64,000 nucleotides of DNA from positions 1 through 64,000 of the forward strand of contig JAQXHU010000037.1 of NCBI GenBank assembly GCA_029007435.1. Reading direction: 5' to 3'. The notes beneath the pieces are model-generated. The model saw only the letters and a program-made list of their open reading frames with translations, was not told where the DNA came from and did no database searches. Each line of letters begins with the position of its first letter. Within the stretch, counting starts at the first letter, position 1. This DNA comes from Bacteroidales bacterium. Its GTDB lineage: Bacteria; Bacteroidota; Bacteroidia; Bacteroidales; UBA932. The position numbers and the translations under genes were made by a program. Of the stretch, positions 38,895 through 49,253 are shown piece by piece.

Positions 38895-39908
38895 TTACTC
38901 TGTTTCTTTCCACCCTTGTGCGCGGATAGGAAGTTCAGCACCGGTTGGCATTACAATGACCGTGCCGACGTCGCTTTTGGCAAGGTGCCCGATGATGCTG
39001 AATGACTGGAAATCGTGCCTGAATTTCTCATAATCCGACATCGAGATTACGTACAGAAGGCGGTAGTCCTCTCCCCCGTTCAATGCAGCGGACATAGGAT
39101 CGAGATTAAGACGCTTCCCGAGTTCGAAAGAATTTCCCTCAAACGGGATCTTGTCGGAATAGAGTTTTACTCCGAGCCCGCTGTCTTCATTAAGCTTCTT
39201 GACGGCGTCGGCAAGGCCTCTGTCAATGAAATATCCATAAGAAGGAATTATGCCGCTTTCTTTCAGGCCATCAAGCACTCCGGGATTGATTTCAGGTTTC
39301 AGATAAGCACCTGCAATCATCTTGTAATTATCCAGATTCATCTTCTCGGCAAGACTACCCGACTTTTCGATTCTCGCCTTCTCCTGCTGAAGAAGACACA
39401 TTCCGAGATAGGCACCTCCGACATTTCCGGAAATGCACACAAGATCCTTGCTTTTGGCCTGTTTCTTCGAATTTTCTGTCTCACCGTCCGTCTCTCCAGA
39501 AATACTGATTGAAACCAGAAGTCCGTTGCGTGACGGTCCGAGATCCAGATCAATACAGGAAATGTTATGTTCCTTGGCAGCGACGATTATACCATCCCAT
39601 AGTTCGCATATCTGCGGATATTCAAGTTTGGATGAAACAGATATCCTGACATTAATGGAAACAGGTCTTGCAAGAGCGGCATACAGCTCCCCTACTGTAC
39701 CTATAAAGCATTTATAGCCAAGATGTTTCAACGGAAAATATGTAAGATCGAAGTCTATACCTTCTGTCCAGAGTCTTGAAGAAGTCCTGACAACACCGTT
39801 TTTGGATGGAAGAAATGCAGAAGAGTGTCTCATTGAAGAACCTGCCCTTTCAAGCAGACGGCTTACCGCACCCTTTCTGCCAATATCGCTGAAATTAATT
39901 TTGTCCAT
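38895..39908 (-). CDS. ThiL-like (AIR-synthase-related) protein with degenerate active-site motifs
   Basis: TEGIDFDLTYFPLKHLGYK, DLVCISGNVGGAYLGMCLLQQEK and ALNGGEDYRLLYVI match ThiL framework, but GDD/TTD/SD/GGDTT/DISDG motifs are absent. Confidence 0.75.
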   Translation of the reverse strand: MDKINFSDIGRKGAVSRLLERAGSSMRHSSAFLPSKNGVVRTSSRLWTEGIDFDLTYFPLKHLGYKCFIGTVGELYAALARPVSINVRISVSSKLEYPQICELWDGIIVAAKEHNISCIDLDLGPSRNGLLVSISISGETDGETENSKKQAKSKDLVCISGNVGGAYLGMCLLQQEKARIEKSGSLAEKMNLDNYKMIAGAYLKPEINPGVLDGLKESGIIPSYGYFIDRGLADAVKKLNEDSGLGVKLYSDKIPFEGNSFELGKRLNLDPMSAALNGGEDYRLLYVISMSDYEKFRHDFQSFSIIGHLAKSDVGTVIVMPTGAELPIRAQGWKETE

Positions 39909-39983
39909 TTCTTCGAACTATTATATATTTACATTATCGATGCAAAAATAATACATTATTTCTACATTTTTGAACTATCGGGT

Positions 39984-40607
39984 ATGAGAAGGTATATAGC
40001 CCTGTTTGACCTTGACGGTGTGATTTTGGACACTGAGAACTATTACACACAACTATGGAGCGAACTTGGAGAACATTTTTTCGGAGAGAAGAATTTCGGC
40101 ATCAAAATCAAAGGACAAACTCTTGTGAAAATAATGGATGACTACTTCCCTTCCGAGACTGACAGAGATTTCATCATCGATAAACTTGATGATTTTGAGC
40201 GCAATATGCCGTACGATTATATTCCGGGCGCTGAACAGTTCATCCGTAGCCTGAAGTCATTCGGAATAAAGTCCGCTGTTGTGACAAGTTCCAATAAAGT
40301 GAAAATGGAGAATGTTTACAGGAAACATCCTGACATCAGGAATATGTTCGACTATATTCTTACAAGCGAAGATTTCACGGAATCCAAGCCTTCTCCTGAA
40401 TGCTATCTGACCGGAATGAGACTTCTTGGAGGAAATCCGGAAACCTCGGTCGTGTTTGAGGATTCCTTAAGCGGCCTCCAGTCGGGAAAATCGTCAGGAG
40501 CATTCGTTGTCGGACTTACCACTACCAATCCGTCAGAAACAGTCAGTCAGTACGCTGACCTCTTAATACCTGATTTCACAGGAGTCAGGCCTGATGAGAT
40601 TTTTTAG
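39984..40607 (+). CDS. HAD-superfamily phosphatase (beta-phosphoglucomutase-like)
   Basis: ALFDLDGVILDTE; AVVTSSNK; KPSPECYLTGMRLLG; VVFEDSLSGLQSGKSSG. Confidence 0.92.
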   Translation: MRRYIALFDLDGVILDTENYYTQLWSELGEHFFGEKNFGIKIKGQTLVKIMDDYFPSETDRDFIIDKLDDFERNMPYDYIPGAEQFIRSLKSFGIKSAVVTSSNKVKMENVYRKHPDIRNMFDYILTSEDFTESKPSPECYLTGMRLLGGNPETSVVFEDSLSGLQSGKSSGAFVVGLTTTNPSETVSQYADLLIPDFTGVRPDEIF

Positions 40608-41967
40608 CGTTACTGTCCTTCACTCTTGCACCATACACCGAAATCACAACGAAGCATATCAGGGGAAGTACGAATGAAACATTGACGGCCGGCATCGAAA
40701 ACACCGTTTCAGTATCGATTATTGAAGCCTGGAGAGGAGGTAGCACACTTCCGCCGAGAATGGCCATTATAAGACCCGCAGAACCTAATTTCGCATCCTC
40801 TCCGGTGCCATCAAGAGCGATTCCATAAATGGTTGGGAACATCAGGGACATACATATACTTATGGAAACAAGACAATAAAGTCCGGCACGTTCCTGAAGA
40901 AGAATAACTCCTGCGGAAAGCAGTATTCCGCCCAGTGCAAATATTGAAAGCATACGACCAGGCCTGAAATATTTGAGAAGGAAAGTGCATACAAATCTCG
41001 ACAGGACGAAAAATATCATTGCAATGATATTGTATCCCTGGGAAAGAACCTCGGCTGACTTTTCAGAGAGAACTCCGCTTGAATTTTCTCCTAAAAGTGA
41101 CAGTATTCCCCTCTCGAAACCATTCGGAGCCGTTCCAGCAAGTATTGAAGTTCCATACTGGATAATGAATGTCCAGCACATTATCTGCGCACCGACATAG
41201 AAGAACTGCGCCAGGACACCTTCGCGATAGGATTTTCTTGAGAACAGTCTTTTTACAGTCGGTATGAAACTGGAATTTGCCCCATTGTCGGCATTCTTCG
41301 GCATTCTTGTAATGAAGATAATGACGAATATCACCGCAATCACCAATGATATTGAAAGATACGGGGCAATGAGAATGCTCAGGTCACTGTGTTTCATTAT
41401 TTCGAACTCCTCAGGGGAAAGGAGTGCCCTGTCAGAGCAGCTCATCGGATCAAGACTGTTCTGTATGAAATTCATTGCTACGAACATTCCCAAAAGCGAG
41501 CCGCAGGGATTGAAACTTTGCGCAAGATTCAGGCGGCGGGTAGCAGTCGGTTCCGGTCCCATTGAAAGAATGTAAGGGTTGCAGGACGTCTCAAGGAATG
41601 AAAGACCGCAGGTCATTATGAAATACGCTGCAAGGAAGGGATAATATGAGCCCGTCTTCTCTGCCGGCAAGAAAAGGAAAGCCCCTAAAGCATAGAGTCC
41701 AAGTCCGACGAGGACACCTGACTTGTAGGAAAACTTCCTGATGAAGAGCGCAGCCGGTATTGCCATTGCGAAATATCCTCCGTAGAATGCAACCTGCACC
41801 AGAGCCCCGTCAGTGACACTCATCCTGAAAATCTTAGAGAACGCCTTTACCATCGGATTGGTGATGTCATTGGCAAATCCCCAGAGGGCGAAGCATAAAG
41901 TTATGAGAATGAACGGGATGACATAGCTGATTCCGTCCTTGCTTAGTATCGGGGTTTCTTCTTTCAT
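40585..41967 (-). CDS. FucP-like MFS sugar:H+ symporter
   Basis: LITLCFALWGFANDITNPMVKAFSKIF, GGYFAMAIPAALFIRKFSYKSGVLVGLGLYALGAFLF, FLETSCNPYILSMGP. Confidence 0.9.
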   Translation of the reverse strand: MKEETPILSKDGISYVIPFILITLCFALWGFANDITNPMVKAFSKIFRMSVTDGALVQVAFYGGYFAMAIPAALFIRKFSYKSGVLVGLGLYALGAFLFLPAEKTGSYYPFLAAYFIMTCGLSFLETSCNPYILSMGPEPTATRRLNLAQSFNPCGSLLGMFVAMNFIQNSLDPMSCSDRALLSPEEFEIMKHSDLSILIAPYLSISLVIAVIFVIIFITRMPKNADNGANSSFIPTVKRLFSRKSYREGVLAQFFYVGAQIMCWTFIIQYGTSILAGTAPNGFERGILSLLGENSSGVLSEKSAEVLSQGYNIIAMIFFVLSRFVCTFLLKYFRPGRMLSIFALGGILLSAGVILLQERAGLYCLVSISICMSLMFPTIYGIALDGTGEDAKLGSAGLIMAILGGSVLPPLQASIIDTETVFSMPAVNVSFVLPLICFVVISVYGARVKDSNAKKSHQA

Positions 41968-42020
41968 TGAAAAAATGATTACTTTCAGACAAAATTACCA
42001 AAATATTCCGACAGATAAAC

Positions 42021-42059
42021 AAAAAGGATGACTTGGAGTGAATACTCACAGGCCATCCT
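42021..42059 (-). terminator. Rho-independent-like terminator downstream of glyS
   Basis: Minus strand AGGATGG...TCATCCTTTTT with an inner GTGAGT/ATTCAC pairing. Confidence 0.55.
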
Positions 42060-42084
42060 CAGAATATTTTTTACAGCATTATGA

Positions 42085-43623
42085 CTACAGTCCCTTGAGA
42101 AGATTGGTCATACTTACTTTCCTGTCAATCATCGCACGGAGTTCAGACACCGGAACGCGTACCTGTTCCATAGTGTCACGGTCACGTACAGTCACGCAAT
42201 TGTCCTTGAGAGACTCGTGGTCAACAGTAACACAGAAAGGAGTGCCTATCGCATCCTGACGGCGGTATCTCTTGCCTATGCTGTCTTTCTCGTCGTACTG
42301 GTAGTTGAAATCATATTTAATCTCATCAACAACCTTCTGGGCGTACTCCGGAAGTCCGTCTTTCTTGATGAGAGGAAGCACTGCGACCTTGATTGGAGCG
42401 AGCGGGGCAGGAATTCCAAGCACAACCCGGGACTCTCCTCCCTCAAGTTCCTCAACTTTGTAAGAATGTGAAAGGACAGCCAGGAACATACGGTCAACAC
42501 CGATGGATGTCTCAACACAGTATGGAGTGTAGCTCTCCCCTGTCTCCGGATCGTAATACTGAATCTTCTTTCCTGAGAGTTTGGCGTGATTTCCAAGATC
42601 GAAATCAGTTCTTGAGTGGATTCCTTCAAGTTCTTTGAATCCGAACGGGAAATTGAACTCTATGTCTGTAGCCGCATTTGCATAATGTGCGAGTTTCTCG
42701 TGGTCGTGGAAACGGTAATTCTCTGCTCCCATACCGAGATTGACGTGCCATTTCATCCTGTTGGCCTTCCATTTCTCGAAGAATTCCATTTCAGTTCCAG
42801 GCCTGCAGAAGAACTCCATTTCCATCTGCTCGAACTCCCTCATCCTGAATATGAACTGACGGGCCACAATCTCGTTGCGGAAAGCCTTTCCAATCTGGGC
42901 TATACCGAACGGAATCTTCATCCTGCCGGTCTTCTGGACGTTGAGATATTCAACGAAAATTCCCTGCGCTGTCTCAGGACGGAGATAAATCTTGTCATCT
43001 GCGTCTCCAGTGTTGCTGATCTGGGTGCTGAACATCAGGTTGAACTGACGCACGTCTGTCCAGTTAGCTGTGCCTGATATAGGGTCAACAATACCGCAGT
43101 CAAGAATAATCTGCTTGTACTCTTTGAGGTCATTCGCAGCCTCAGCTGCAACATAGCGGCTGTGAACCTGCTCATATTTCGCTTTCTCCCGGAGAACATT
43201 CGGATTTGTCTCGCGGAATTTGGCCTCATCGAAATTCTCTCCGAATTTTTTGCGTCCTTTGGCAACTTCTTTCTCTATTTTTTCCTCGATTTTGCCGAGA
43301 TAATCTTCAATCAAGTTGTCCGCCCTGTATCTTTTCTTCGAATCTTTATTGTCAATGAGCGGATCATTGAACGCAGCTACGTGGCCAGATGCAACCCAGG
43401 TTTTAGGATGCATAAACACGCAGGAATCAATTCCGACAACATTTTCGTGAAGACGGGTCATAGCCTCCCACCAGTAGCGCTTGATATTGTTCTTAAGTTC
43501 AACGCCCATCTGTCCATAATCATAAACGGCTGCAAGTCCGTCGTAAATCTCGCTTGAAGGAAATATGAAACCATATTCCTTGCAATGAGCCACCAAGACT
43601 TTGAAAAGTTCTTCCTGTGTCAT
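42085..43623 (-). CDS. glyS: Glycyl-tRNA synthetase (single-subunit type)
   Basis: From ATG 43623; LMFSTQISNTGDADDKIYLRPETAQGIFVEYLNVQKTGRMKIPFGIAQIGKAFRNEI; YCVETSIGVDRMFLAVL. Confidence 0.97.
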   Translation of the reverse strand: MTQEELFKVLVAHCKEYGFIFPSSEIYDGLAAVYDYGQMGVELKNNIKRYWWEAMTRLHENVVGIDSCVFMHPKTWVASGHVAAFNDPLIDNKDSKKRYRADNLIEDYLGKIEEKIEKEVAKGRKKFGENFDEAKFRETNPNVLREKAKYEQVHSRYVAAEAANDLKEYKQIILDCGIVDPISGTANWTDVRQFNLMFSTQISNTGDADDKIYLRPETAQGIFVEYLNVQKTGRMKIPFGIAQIGKAFRNEIVARQFIFRMREFEQMEMEFFCRPGTEMEFFEKWKANRMKWHVNLGMGAENYRFHDHEKLAHYANAATDIEFNFPFGFKELEGIHSRTDFDLGNHAKLSGKKIQYYDPETGESYTPYCVETSIGVDRMFLAVLSHSYKVEELEGGESRVVLGIPAPLAPIKVAVLPLIKKDGLPEYAQKVVDEIKYDFNYQYDEKDSIGKRYRRQDAIGTPFCVTVDHESLKDNCVTVRDRDTMEQVRVPVSELRAMIDRKVSMTNLLKGL

Positions 43624-43668
43624 AACAGTTTTTATTAGATTAATATATTCTTCAACTTGCAAAAATAA

Positions 43669-44208
43669 TCATTTAGCCTGAAATATCTCCGGAAATTCTG
43701 ATTTTATACCGTCATCTACAATCGACATAAGAGGCCTCATCACAAAATCTCTCTCCGCCATAAGAGGATGCGGAACCACAAGTTTCTTTGTATCAATGCG
43801 ATACTTTCCGTAAAGAAGTATATCAATATCAATGATTCTGGAATGATAAACCCTGTTTCCGAGAGTGTCAAACTCCATTTTGTCACGCCTTCCCATTGCC
43901 CATTCAATATTCTTGAACGCATTGAGAAGATATATTGCCTCTTCAAGTCTATTATTCTCTGACAGTCTGATGTCCGTATTGCATAGCTGCATTTTGGTCT
44001 TGTCAGGAAAAAACTCTAGTCTGGAGACGCAATTCAAGAACTTCCTGTCAGATGTGAATCCCCACGGTTCAGTCTCGATTATTTCGGACACAGAACCGAC
44101 TTTTACACCTGGAATATGCGAAATCAGATTGAGAGCGGTCTCAATATTATTCTGCCTGTCCCCTATATTGGTGCCAAGAGAGATATATACATCTATCCGT
44201 CTGTCCAT
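43669..44208 (-). CDS. folK: 2-amino-4-hydroxy-6-hydroxymethyldihydropteridine diphosphokinase
   Basis: VYISLGTNIGDRQNNIETAL...IETEPWGFTSDRKFLNCV...SRIIDIDILLYGKYRIDTKKLVVPHPLMAERDFVMRPL. Confidence 0.93.
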   Translation of the reverse strand: MDRRIDVYISLGTNIGDRQNNIETALNLISHIPGVKVGSVSEIIETEPWGFTSDRKFLNCVSRLEFFPDKTKMQLCNTDIRLSENNRLEEAIYLLNAFKNIEWAMGRRDKMEFDTLGNRVYHSRIIDIDILLYGKYRIDTKKLVVPHPLMAERDFVMRPLMSIVDDGIKSEFPEIFQAK

Positions 44209-44216
44209 AAGCAGGC

Positions 44217-44591
44217 CTATTCATCGTCCATTCCAAGTTCCACTTTAGCCTCTTCTGATAGCATGCTCTTGTCCCAGGCCGGTTCAAATACAAGTTCAAT
44301 TGAACAAGATTTCACGCCGGGAACGTCTTCAACAGACACTTTGACGTCATTCATTACCTCATCAGCCATCGGACAATTCGGAGCTGTGAACGTCATCGTG
44401 ATGAAAACATCGTGCTTTTTGTTGATTACCAGTTCGTATATAAGTCCAAGATCGTAAATATTGACCGGTATTTCCGGATCAAAGACCTGCTTGAGAGCTT
44501 TGATTACGTCAGAATACAGAGGAGCGAGAGCTTTTGCGTCCTCAGCTGTCAACACTTCGTTATTATTATTTTTGTTTTCCATATTGTTCAT
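44217..44591 (-). CDS. MIP18/SufT-like (DUF59) Fe-S assembly protein
   Basis: VIKALKQVFDPEIPVNIYDLGLIYELVINKKHDVFITMTFTAPNCPMADEVMNDVK. Confidence 0.93.
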   Translation of the reverse strand: MNNMENKNNNNEVLTAEDAKALAPLYSDVIKALKQVFDPEIPVNIYDLGLIYELVINKKHDVFITMTFTAPNCPMADEVMNDVKVSVEDVPGVKSCSIELVFEPAWDKSMLSEEAKVELGMDDE

Positions 44592-44600
44592 TATAATATC

Positions 44601-45020
44601 TCACTGCAAGTACGCAGCCGCGGCAGTCTTTATTGTGGCGATCATCGATGCGAGACCGTTTGCCCTGGTAGGAGAAAGATTCTCTTTCAGGCCTATCTTC
44701 TCGATAAATGAAAAATCTGAGCCGCTGATTTCTTCCGGTGTACGTCCAGAATAAACACTGATCAGCAGGGAAATAATACCTTTAGTGATTATCGCATCGC
44801 TGTCAGCTTTAAAATACAATCTTCCATTTTCTGTATTATAATCAAGCCAAACCCTTGATTGACAACCTTTTATAAGTTTATCATCAGTCTTTGCCGAATC
44901 TGGATACGGCTCAAGATTCTTGCCAAGCTCAATAAGATATTCATATTTATCAAGCCATTCGTCATACATAGAAAATGACTCAACTATTTCATTTTCAGCC
45001 TGCTGCAATGATTTTTCCAT
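44601..45020 (-). CDS. sufE: SufE-family sulfur acceptor protein
   Basis: DEWLDKYEYLIELGKNLEPYPDSAKTDDKLIKGCQSRVWLDY...ADSDAIITKGIISLLISVYSGRTPEEI. Confidence 0.93.
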   Translation of the reverse strand: MEKSLQQAENEIVESFSMYDEWLDKYEYLIELGKNLEPYPDSAKTDDKLIKGCQSRVWLDYNTENGRLYFKADSDAIITKGIISLLISVYSGRTPEEISGSDFSFIEKIGLKENLSPTRANGLASMIATIKTAAAAYLQ

Positions 45021-45046
45021 ATATTGTCAAATTAAATTATCTACAA

Positions 45047-46270
45047 TCATACAAGCATATTCACAGCTTTACTAAGACATTTGATGAAGTATTCAGCTTC
45101 CTCCATTGTATTATATGGAGAGAGTGAAATACGCAACATTCCTGTGACACCGAAATGGTCCATAAGGGGTTCAGCACACATCTGTCCCGACCTTGCAGCG
45201 ATTCCCATCTTGTCAAGTATAAGAGCTACATCTTCGTGATGGGCACCTTTGACAGAAAAAGAAAAAAGCGGAATTTTCATTTTATTGTCTTCAGGTGTTC
45301 CGTACAATGTTATTCTGTCATTATGCTTCAATGACTCATACAGATAATCCTGAACTGAATGCATATTTGAAACAAGTTCATCATCTTGCATTAGTTCAGC
45401 TGTTTCGATAGCCGGTTTCAAAGTCGGAACACCAGCTATATTCTGAGTCCCGGCTTCGAATTTTTCCGGTAGCGGGGCGTAAGTCGTACCTGTGAATTTC
45501 ACTGATGAAATCATCTCCCCTCCACCCATATAAGGAGGCATTGCTTCAAGATATTTCTTTTTCCCGTAAAGAACTCCCACTCCCGGAGCTGAATACATTT
45601 TATGTCCTGAAAATGCATAGAAATCGCAATCTGTATCCCTTACATCCATTCCTCCGTGAACTATTCCCTGGGCACCGTCTATCAAAACAGGAATATTCTT
45701 GGAATGGCATATTCTGATAATTTCTTTGACAGGATTGACAATTCCGAGAACGTTTGAAATCTGGGTGATTGCCGTGATTTTTGTCCTGGTCGTGATAAGA
45801 TTATCAAGTTCTTTAATATTGAGAATTCCAGAATCATCAATTCTGAGCACCTTCAAGACAGCACCCTTTCTCTCGCACATCATCTGCCAAGGAACAATAT
45901 TAGAGTGATGTTCCTCCTCAGTAACTATAACCTCATCTCCTTCATTTATGAATTTTTCGCCAAAACAGAAAGCAACGAGATTTATCGAAGCAGTAGTTCC
46001 TGATGTAAAGATAATTTCTTCCCTGGTCTCCGCATTGATAAAATCTTTGACTATATCCCGTGTAGTCTCAAATTCATCTGTAGCGACTTCAGCCAGTCTA
46101 TGTACTCCCCTATGAATATTCGCATTGAATTCAGTAGACAGTTTATTCCATTTTTCAACCACTGACATTGGACGCTGACTCGTCGCAGCATTATCAAAAT
46201 AGACTAAATCCTTTCCATAAACTTGTGTGGAAAGAATCGGAAAGTATTCTCTTAGTTCCTTTACTGTCAT
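45047..46270 (-). CDS. sufS: SufS-type cysteine desulfurase
   Basis: YFDNAATSQRP, FTSGTTASINLVA, EEHHSNIVPWQ, FYAFSGHKMYSAPGVGVLYG (PLP Lys), RSGQMCAEPLM (catalytic Cys). Confidence 0.96.
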   Translation of the reverse strand: MTVKELREYFPILSTQVYGKDLVYFDNAATSQRPMSVVEKWNKLSTEFNANIHRGVHRLAEVATDEFETTRDIVKDFINAETREEIIFTSGTTASINLVAFCFGEKFINEGDEVIVTEEEHHSNIVPWQMMCERKGAVLKVLRIDDSGILNIKELDNLITTRTKITAITQISNVLGIVNPVKEIIRICHSKNIPVLIDGAQGIVHGGMDVRDTDCDFYAFSGHKMYSAPGVGVLYGKKKYLEAMPPYMGGGEMISSVKFTGTTYAPLPEKFEAGTQNIAGVPTLKPAIETAELMQDDELVSNMHSVQDYLYESLKHNDRITLYGTPEDNKMKIPLFSFSVKGAHHEDVALILDKMGIAARSGQMCAEPLMDHFGVTGMLRISLSPYNTMEEAEYFIKCLSKAVNMLV

Positions 46271-46361
46271 ATAAGCAAGTCATAGTTTGAAATTGCAAAT
46301 TTACTAAAGTAATCTTTCATTTAACAGTCAAATATCATAATTTTGCAAAAAACTATTGCTT

Positions 46362-46949
46362 ATGTACGAATATATAAAAGGTGAGGTAATTGAACTTTCT
46401 CCGGCTGATATAATTATCGAATGTGGAGGAATCGGCTACCATATTCTGATTTCACTGCAGACATACGAGGCGTTGAAAAACCAGAATAATTGTAAAGTAT
46501 ATATATTTCATTATCTGCGTGAAGACGATGAACAGATTTACGGATTCGCCACAAAAGACGAGAGGGAACTCTTCAAATTACTGATAAGTGTTTCCGGAGT
46601 CGGAGTCGGTTCAGCAAGAATGATGCTGTCCTCACTTTCTGACGAAGAAATAAGAAATGCAATAATTGGAGAGGATGTACACAAAATAAAAAGCATTAAA
46701 GGAATCGGAGCGAAAACCGCCCAGAGACTGATTCTCGATCTTAAAGACAAAATAATAAAAGGAGGAGGAATCGACACATCCGGAAATATAATAAGCAACA
46801 CCAGCAAGACCGTTGATGAAGCAACAATAGCTCTTTTAAATCTAGGTTTTACCAAAGCGAATATTTCGAAAATTATTCCGGATATTCTCAAAAAAGACCC
46901 ACAGGCTTCAATTGAGACAATAATAAAAGAGGCACTGAAGAGATTATAA
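46362..46949 (+). CDS. ruvA: Holliday junction branch migration protein RuvA
   Basis: MYEYIKGEVIELSPADIIIECGGIGYHI...YGFATKDERELFKLLISVSGVGVGSARMMLS...IKGIGAKTAQRLILDLKDKI. Confidence 0.96.
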   Translation: MYEYIKGEVIELSPADIIIECGGIGYHILISLQTYEALKNQNNCKVYIFHYLREDDEQIYGFATKDERELFKLLISVSGVGVGSARMMLSSLSDEEIRNAIIGEDVHKIKSIKGIGAKTAQRLILDLKDKIIKGGGIDTSGNIISNTSKTVDEATIALLNLGFTKANISKIIPDILKKDPQASIETIIKEALKRL

Positions 46950-46956
46950 TCTATAT

Positions 46957-46992
46957 ATTAAAAAGGTGTTCCACGTGGAACACCTTTTTAAT
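46957..46992. other. parS: 36-bp perfect palindrome containing a parS-type ParB site (46967..46982); may double as ruvA terminator
   Basis: ATTAAAAAGGTGTTCCACGTGGAACACCTTTTTAAT is its own reverse complement; core TGTTCCACGTGGAACA fits the parS consensus (tGTTNCACGTGNAACa). Confidence 0.85.
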
Positions 46993-47176
46993 TATTTAAG
47001 TATCGCAAGTTGCGAATACGCACTACCATTACCTATGATAAATTCCTACTGCCATCCTACCTGCTCGCCAAAAAAAATTATATAATTTGTAATCATTTCC
47101 AATAAATGAAAAGATATAATTTCAGACAGTAGATCTCAAAAGGAGTTGTTATACTCTGCAAAACTATAGGGAATAA

Positions 47177-49249
47177 TTATCTTCCGAAATGAATTAGCAA
47201 TATAGATATATCAGAAGGAGAAATCCCGGAAATCCTGGAAGCCTGACCTATAGTTCGAGGATTATACTTTAAAAGTTTTTGGCGGCACTCAATCGACAAT
47301 CCAGACACTTTATCAAAATCATAATTTTCAGGAATAACTAAATTTTCAAGATGAGAAATTTTATCTGCAAGTTGCTTTTCCCTGTCAATATATCCCCTAT
47401 ACTTGATTAATATTTCAGCATCAGATAAAATTTCGGATACATATTTTTTTTCTATTATAGATTGAAGATTCGAATATATTTCTGTATCAAAATCTAAATT
47501 CTGATTAAAAGACAAAAGGAGCAAAGCGTCAAAATAAGATTGACAGAAAACATTATTATCAGAATTTAATCTATTAGAATTTCTAACTCCATCAACCGGA
47601 AAATTAATATCAGGGAAAGAATCAGATACCTTAGTTAGAATCTCATTTAATAATTTTGTTCCACGTGGAACATTATTTAATAAATTACATATTGAAACTT
47701 TAGGCCTTGCAATAACATCTGATATTCGCTTTGACTCTTTCAGTGGTTCATCAAGTATTGAAAGTAAATAAGAATTGGCTTGATCTTTAGTAATATTAAC
47801 AGATTCACAAAAATCAATAATAGTACTGATGTCTGAATACTTTGACATAGTGTAAGAATACCTGAATTCGTCTGCCAAGCCAATATTATGTGAAAGTTCA
47901 GTCAATCTAAAATCAGCATTATCCTGTCTGAGAAGAATACGATATTCTGCCCTTGAAGTAAACATTCGATAAGGCTCATCTACTCCTTTTGTTATCAAAT
48001 CATCAATCAAGACTCCAATATATGATTGGTCTCGATGGAGAATAATAGGATCCTTATCGTCAATAAATAGAGACGCATTAATTCCAGCTATCAAACCTTG
48101 GGCAGCAGCCTCCTCATACCCAGTAGTACCATTAATTTGCCCTGCAAGGAAAAGTCCTTCGACAATTTTTGATTCTAATGAAGGTTTTAGCTGAACAGGA
48201 TCAAAATAATCATATTCGACTGCATAAGCAGGCCTGAAAATTTTAGCGTTTTCAAATCCTTCAATAGTTCGAAGAGCTTTAATCTGAACATCCAAAGGCA
48301 GAGAAGATGAAAAGCCCTGGAGATAGTATTCATCAGTAGTGCGTCCCTCAGGTTCAAGAAAAAGTTGATGAGAATCCTTATCAGAAAATGTTCTGAGTTT
48401 ATCCTCAATACTCGGACAATAACGAGGTCCCTTTCCGTGAATCAATCCTGCAAAAAGCGGAGAGTCATTGAAACCGGAACGCAGAATATCATGAACCTTG
48501 GTATTAGTATGAAATATATAACAAGGCATCTGCTCGTTACCATTCTGGACAGATGACAGGTATGGGAGGTATGAAAACTTTTCAGGATTTGAATCTCCGT
48601 ATTGTACAAGCGACTTGGATAAATCAATAGACTTGATATCAATTCTTGGAGGAGTTCCAGTCTTCATCCGTGAAACTGAAATTCCCATCTGACTCAATTG
48701 TTCGGATAAACCGAGAGACGGTGACTCCCCTATCCTGCCACCGGCAAACTGAGTTCGACCTATAAAAATCTTACCATTAAGAAAGGTGCCTGTAGTCAGA
48801 ACAACTGCCTGAGAATAAAAAATTGCACCGGTGATTGTACGTACACCTGAAATTTTTGAATTCTCAAAGAGAAAAGAAGCTGCAGAATCTATGTAAATAT
48901 CTAATTTACAACTAGTTTCAAGAATCTTGCGCCAGTATAGTGAAAACTTGATTTTGTCGCATTGGGCACGAGGACTCCACATTGCAGGACCTTTTGAGCG
49001 ATTGAGCATACGAAACTGCAGAGTGGATGCGTCAGTAACAATTCCGGTATAACCACCAAGAGCGTCAATCTCACGTACAATCTGTCCTTTCGCTATTCCA
49101 CCAATAGAAGGATTGCAAGACATCCTGGCAAGACCAGTAAAATCCATTGTAAGAAGCAAAACGGATTTTCCCATATTGGCCGAAGCCATAGCCGCTTCAC
49201 ATCCGGAATGACCGCCTCCGACTACAATGATATCATATCTCTCATTCAT
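47177..49249 (-). CDS. mnmG: tRNA uridine-5-carboxymethylaminomethyl(34) synthesis enzyme MnmG (GidA)
   Basis: [95 protein letters not shown]. Confidence 0.97.
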   Translation of the reverse strand: MNERYDIIVVGGGHSGCEAAMASANMGKSVLLLTMDFTGLARMSCNPSIGGIAKGQIVREIDALGGYTGIVTDASTLQFRMLNRSKGPAMWSPRAQCDKIKFSLYWRKILETSCKLDIYIDSAASFLFENSKISGVRTITGAIFYSQAVVLTTGTFLNGKIFIGRTQFAGGRIGESPSLGLSEQLSQMGISVSRMKTGTPPRIDIKSIDLSKSLVQYGDSNPEKFSYLPYLSSVQNGNEQMPCYIFHTNTKVHDILRSGFNDSPLFAGLIHGKGPRYCPSIEDKLRTFSDKDSHQLFLEPEGRTTDEYYLQGFSSSLPLDVQIKALRTIEGFENAKIFRPAYAVEYDYFDPVQLKPSLESKIVEGLFLAGQINGTTGYEEAAAQGLIAGINASLFIDDKDPIILHRDQSYIGVLIDDLITKGVDEPYRMFTSRAEYRILLRQDNADFRLTELSHNIGLADEFRYSYTMSKYSDISTIIDFCESVNITKDQANSYLLSILDEPLKESKRISDVIARPKVSICNLLNNVPRGTKLLNEILTKVSDSFPDINFPVDGVRNSNRLNSDNNVFCQSYFDALLLLSFNQNLDFDTEIYSNLQSIIEKKYVSEILSDAEILIKYRGYIDREKQLADKISHLENLVIPENYDFDKVSGLSIECRQKLLKYNPRTIGQASRISGISPSDISILLIHFGR
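47657..47672. other. parS: Second parS-type ParB site, inside mnmG coding sequence
   Basis: TGTTCCACGTGGAACA, identical 16-mer to the one after ruvA; encodes N-VPRGT on the minus strand. Confidence 0.85.
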
Positions 49250-49253
49250 AAAC

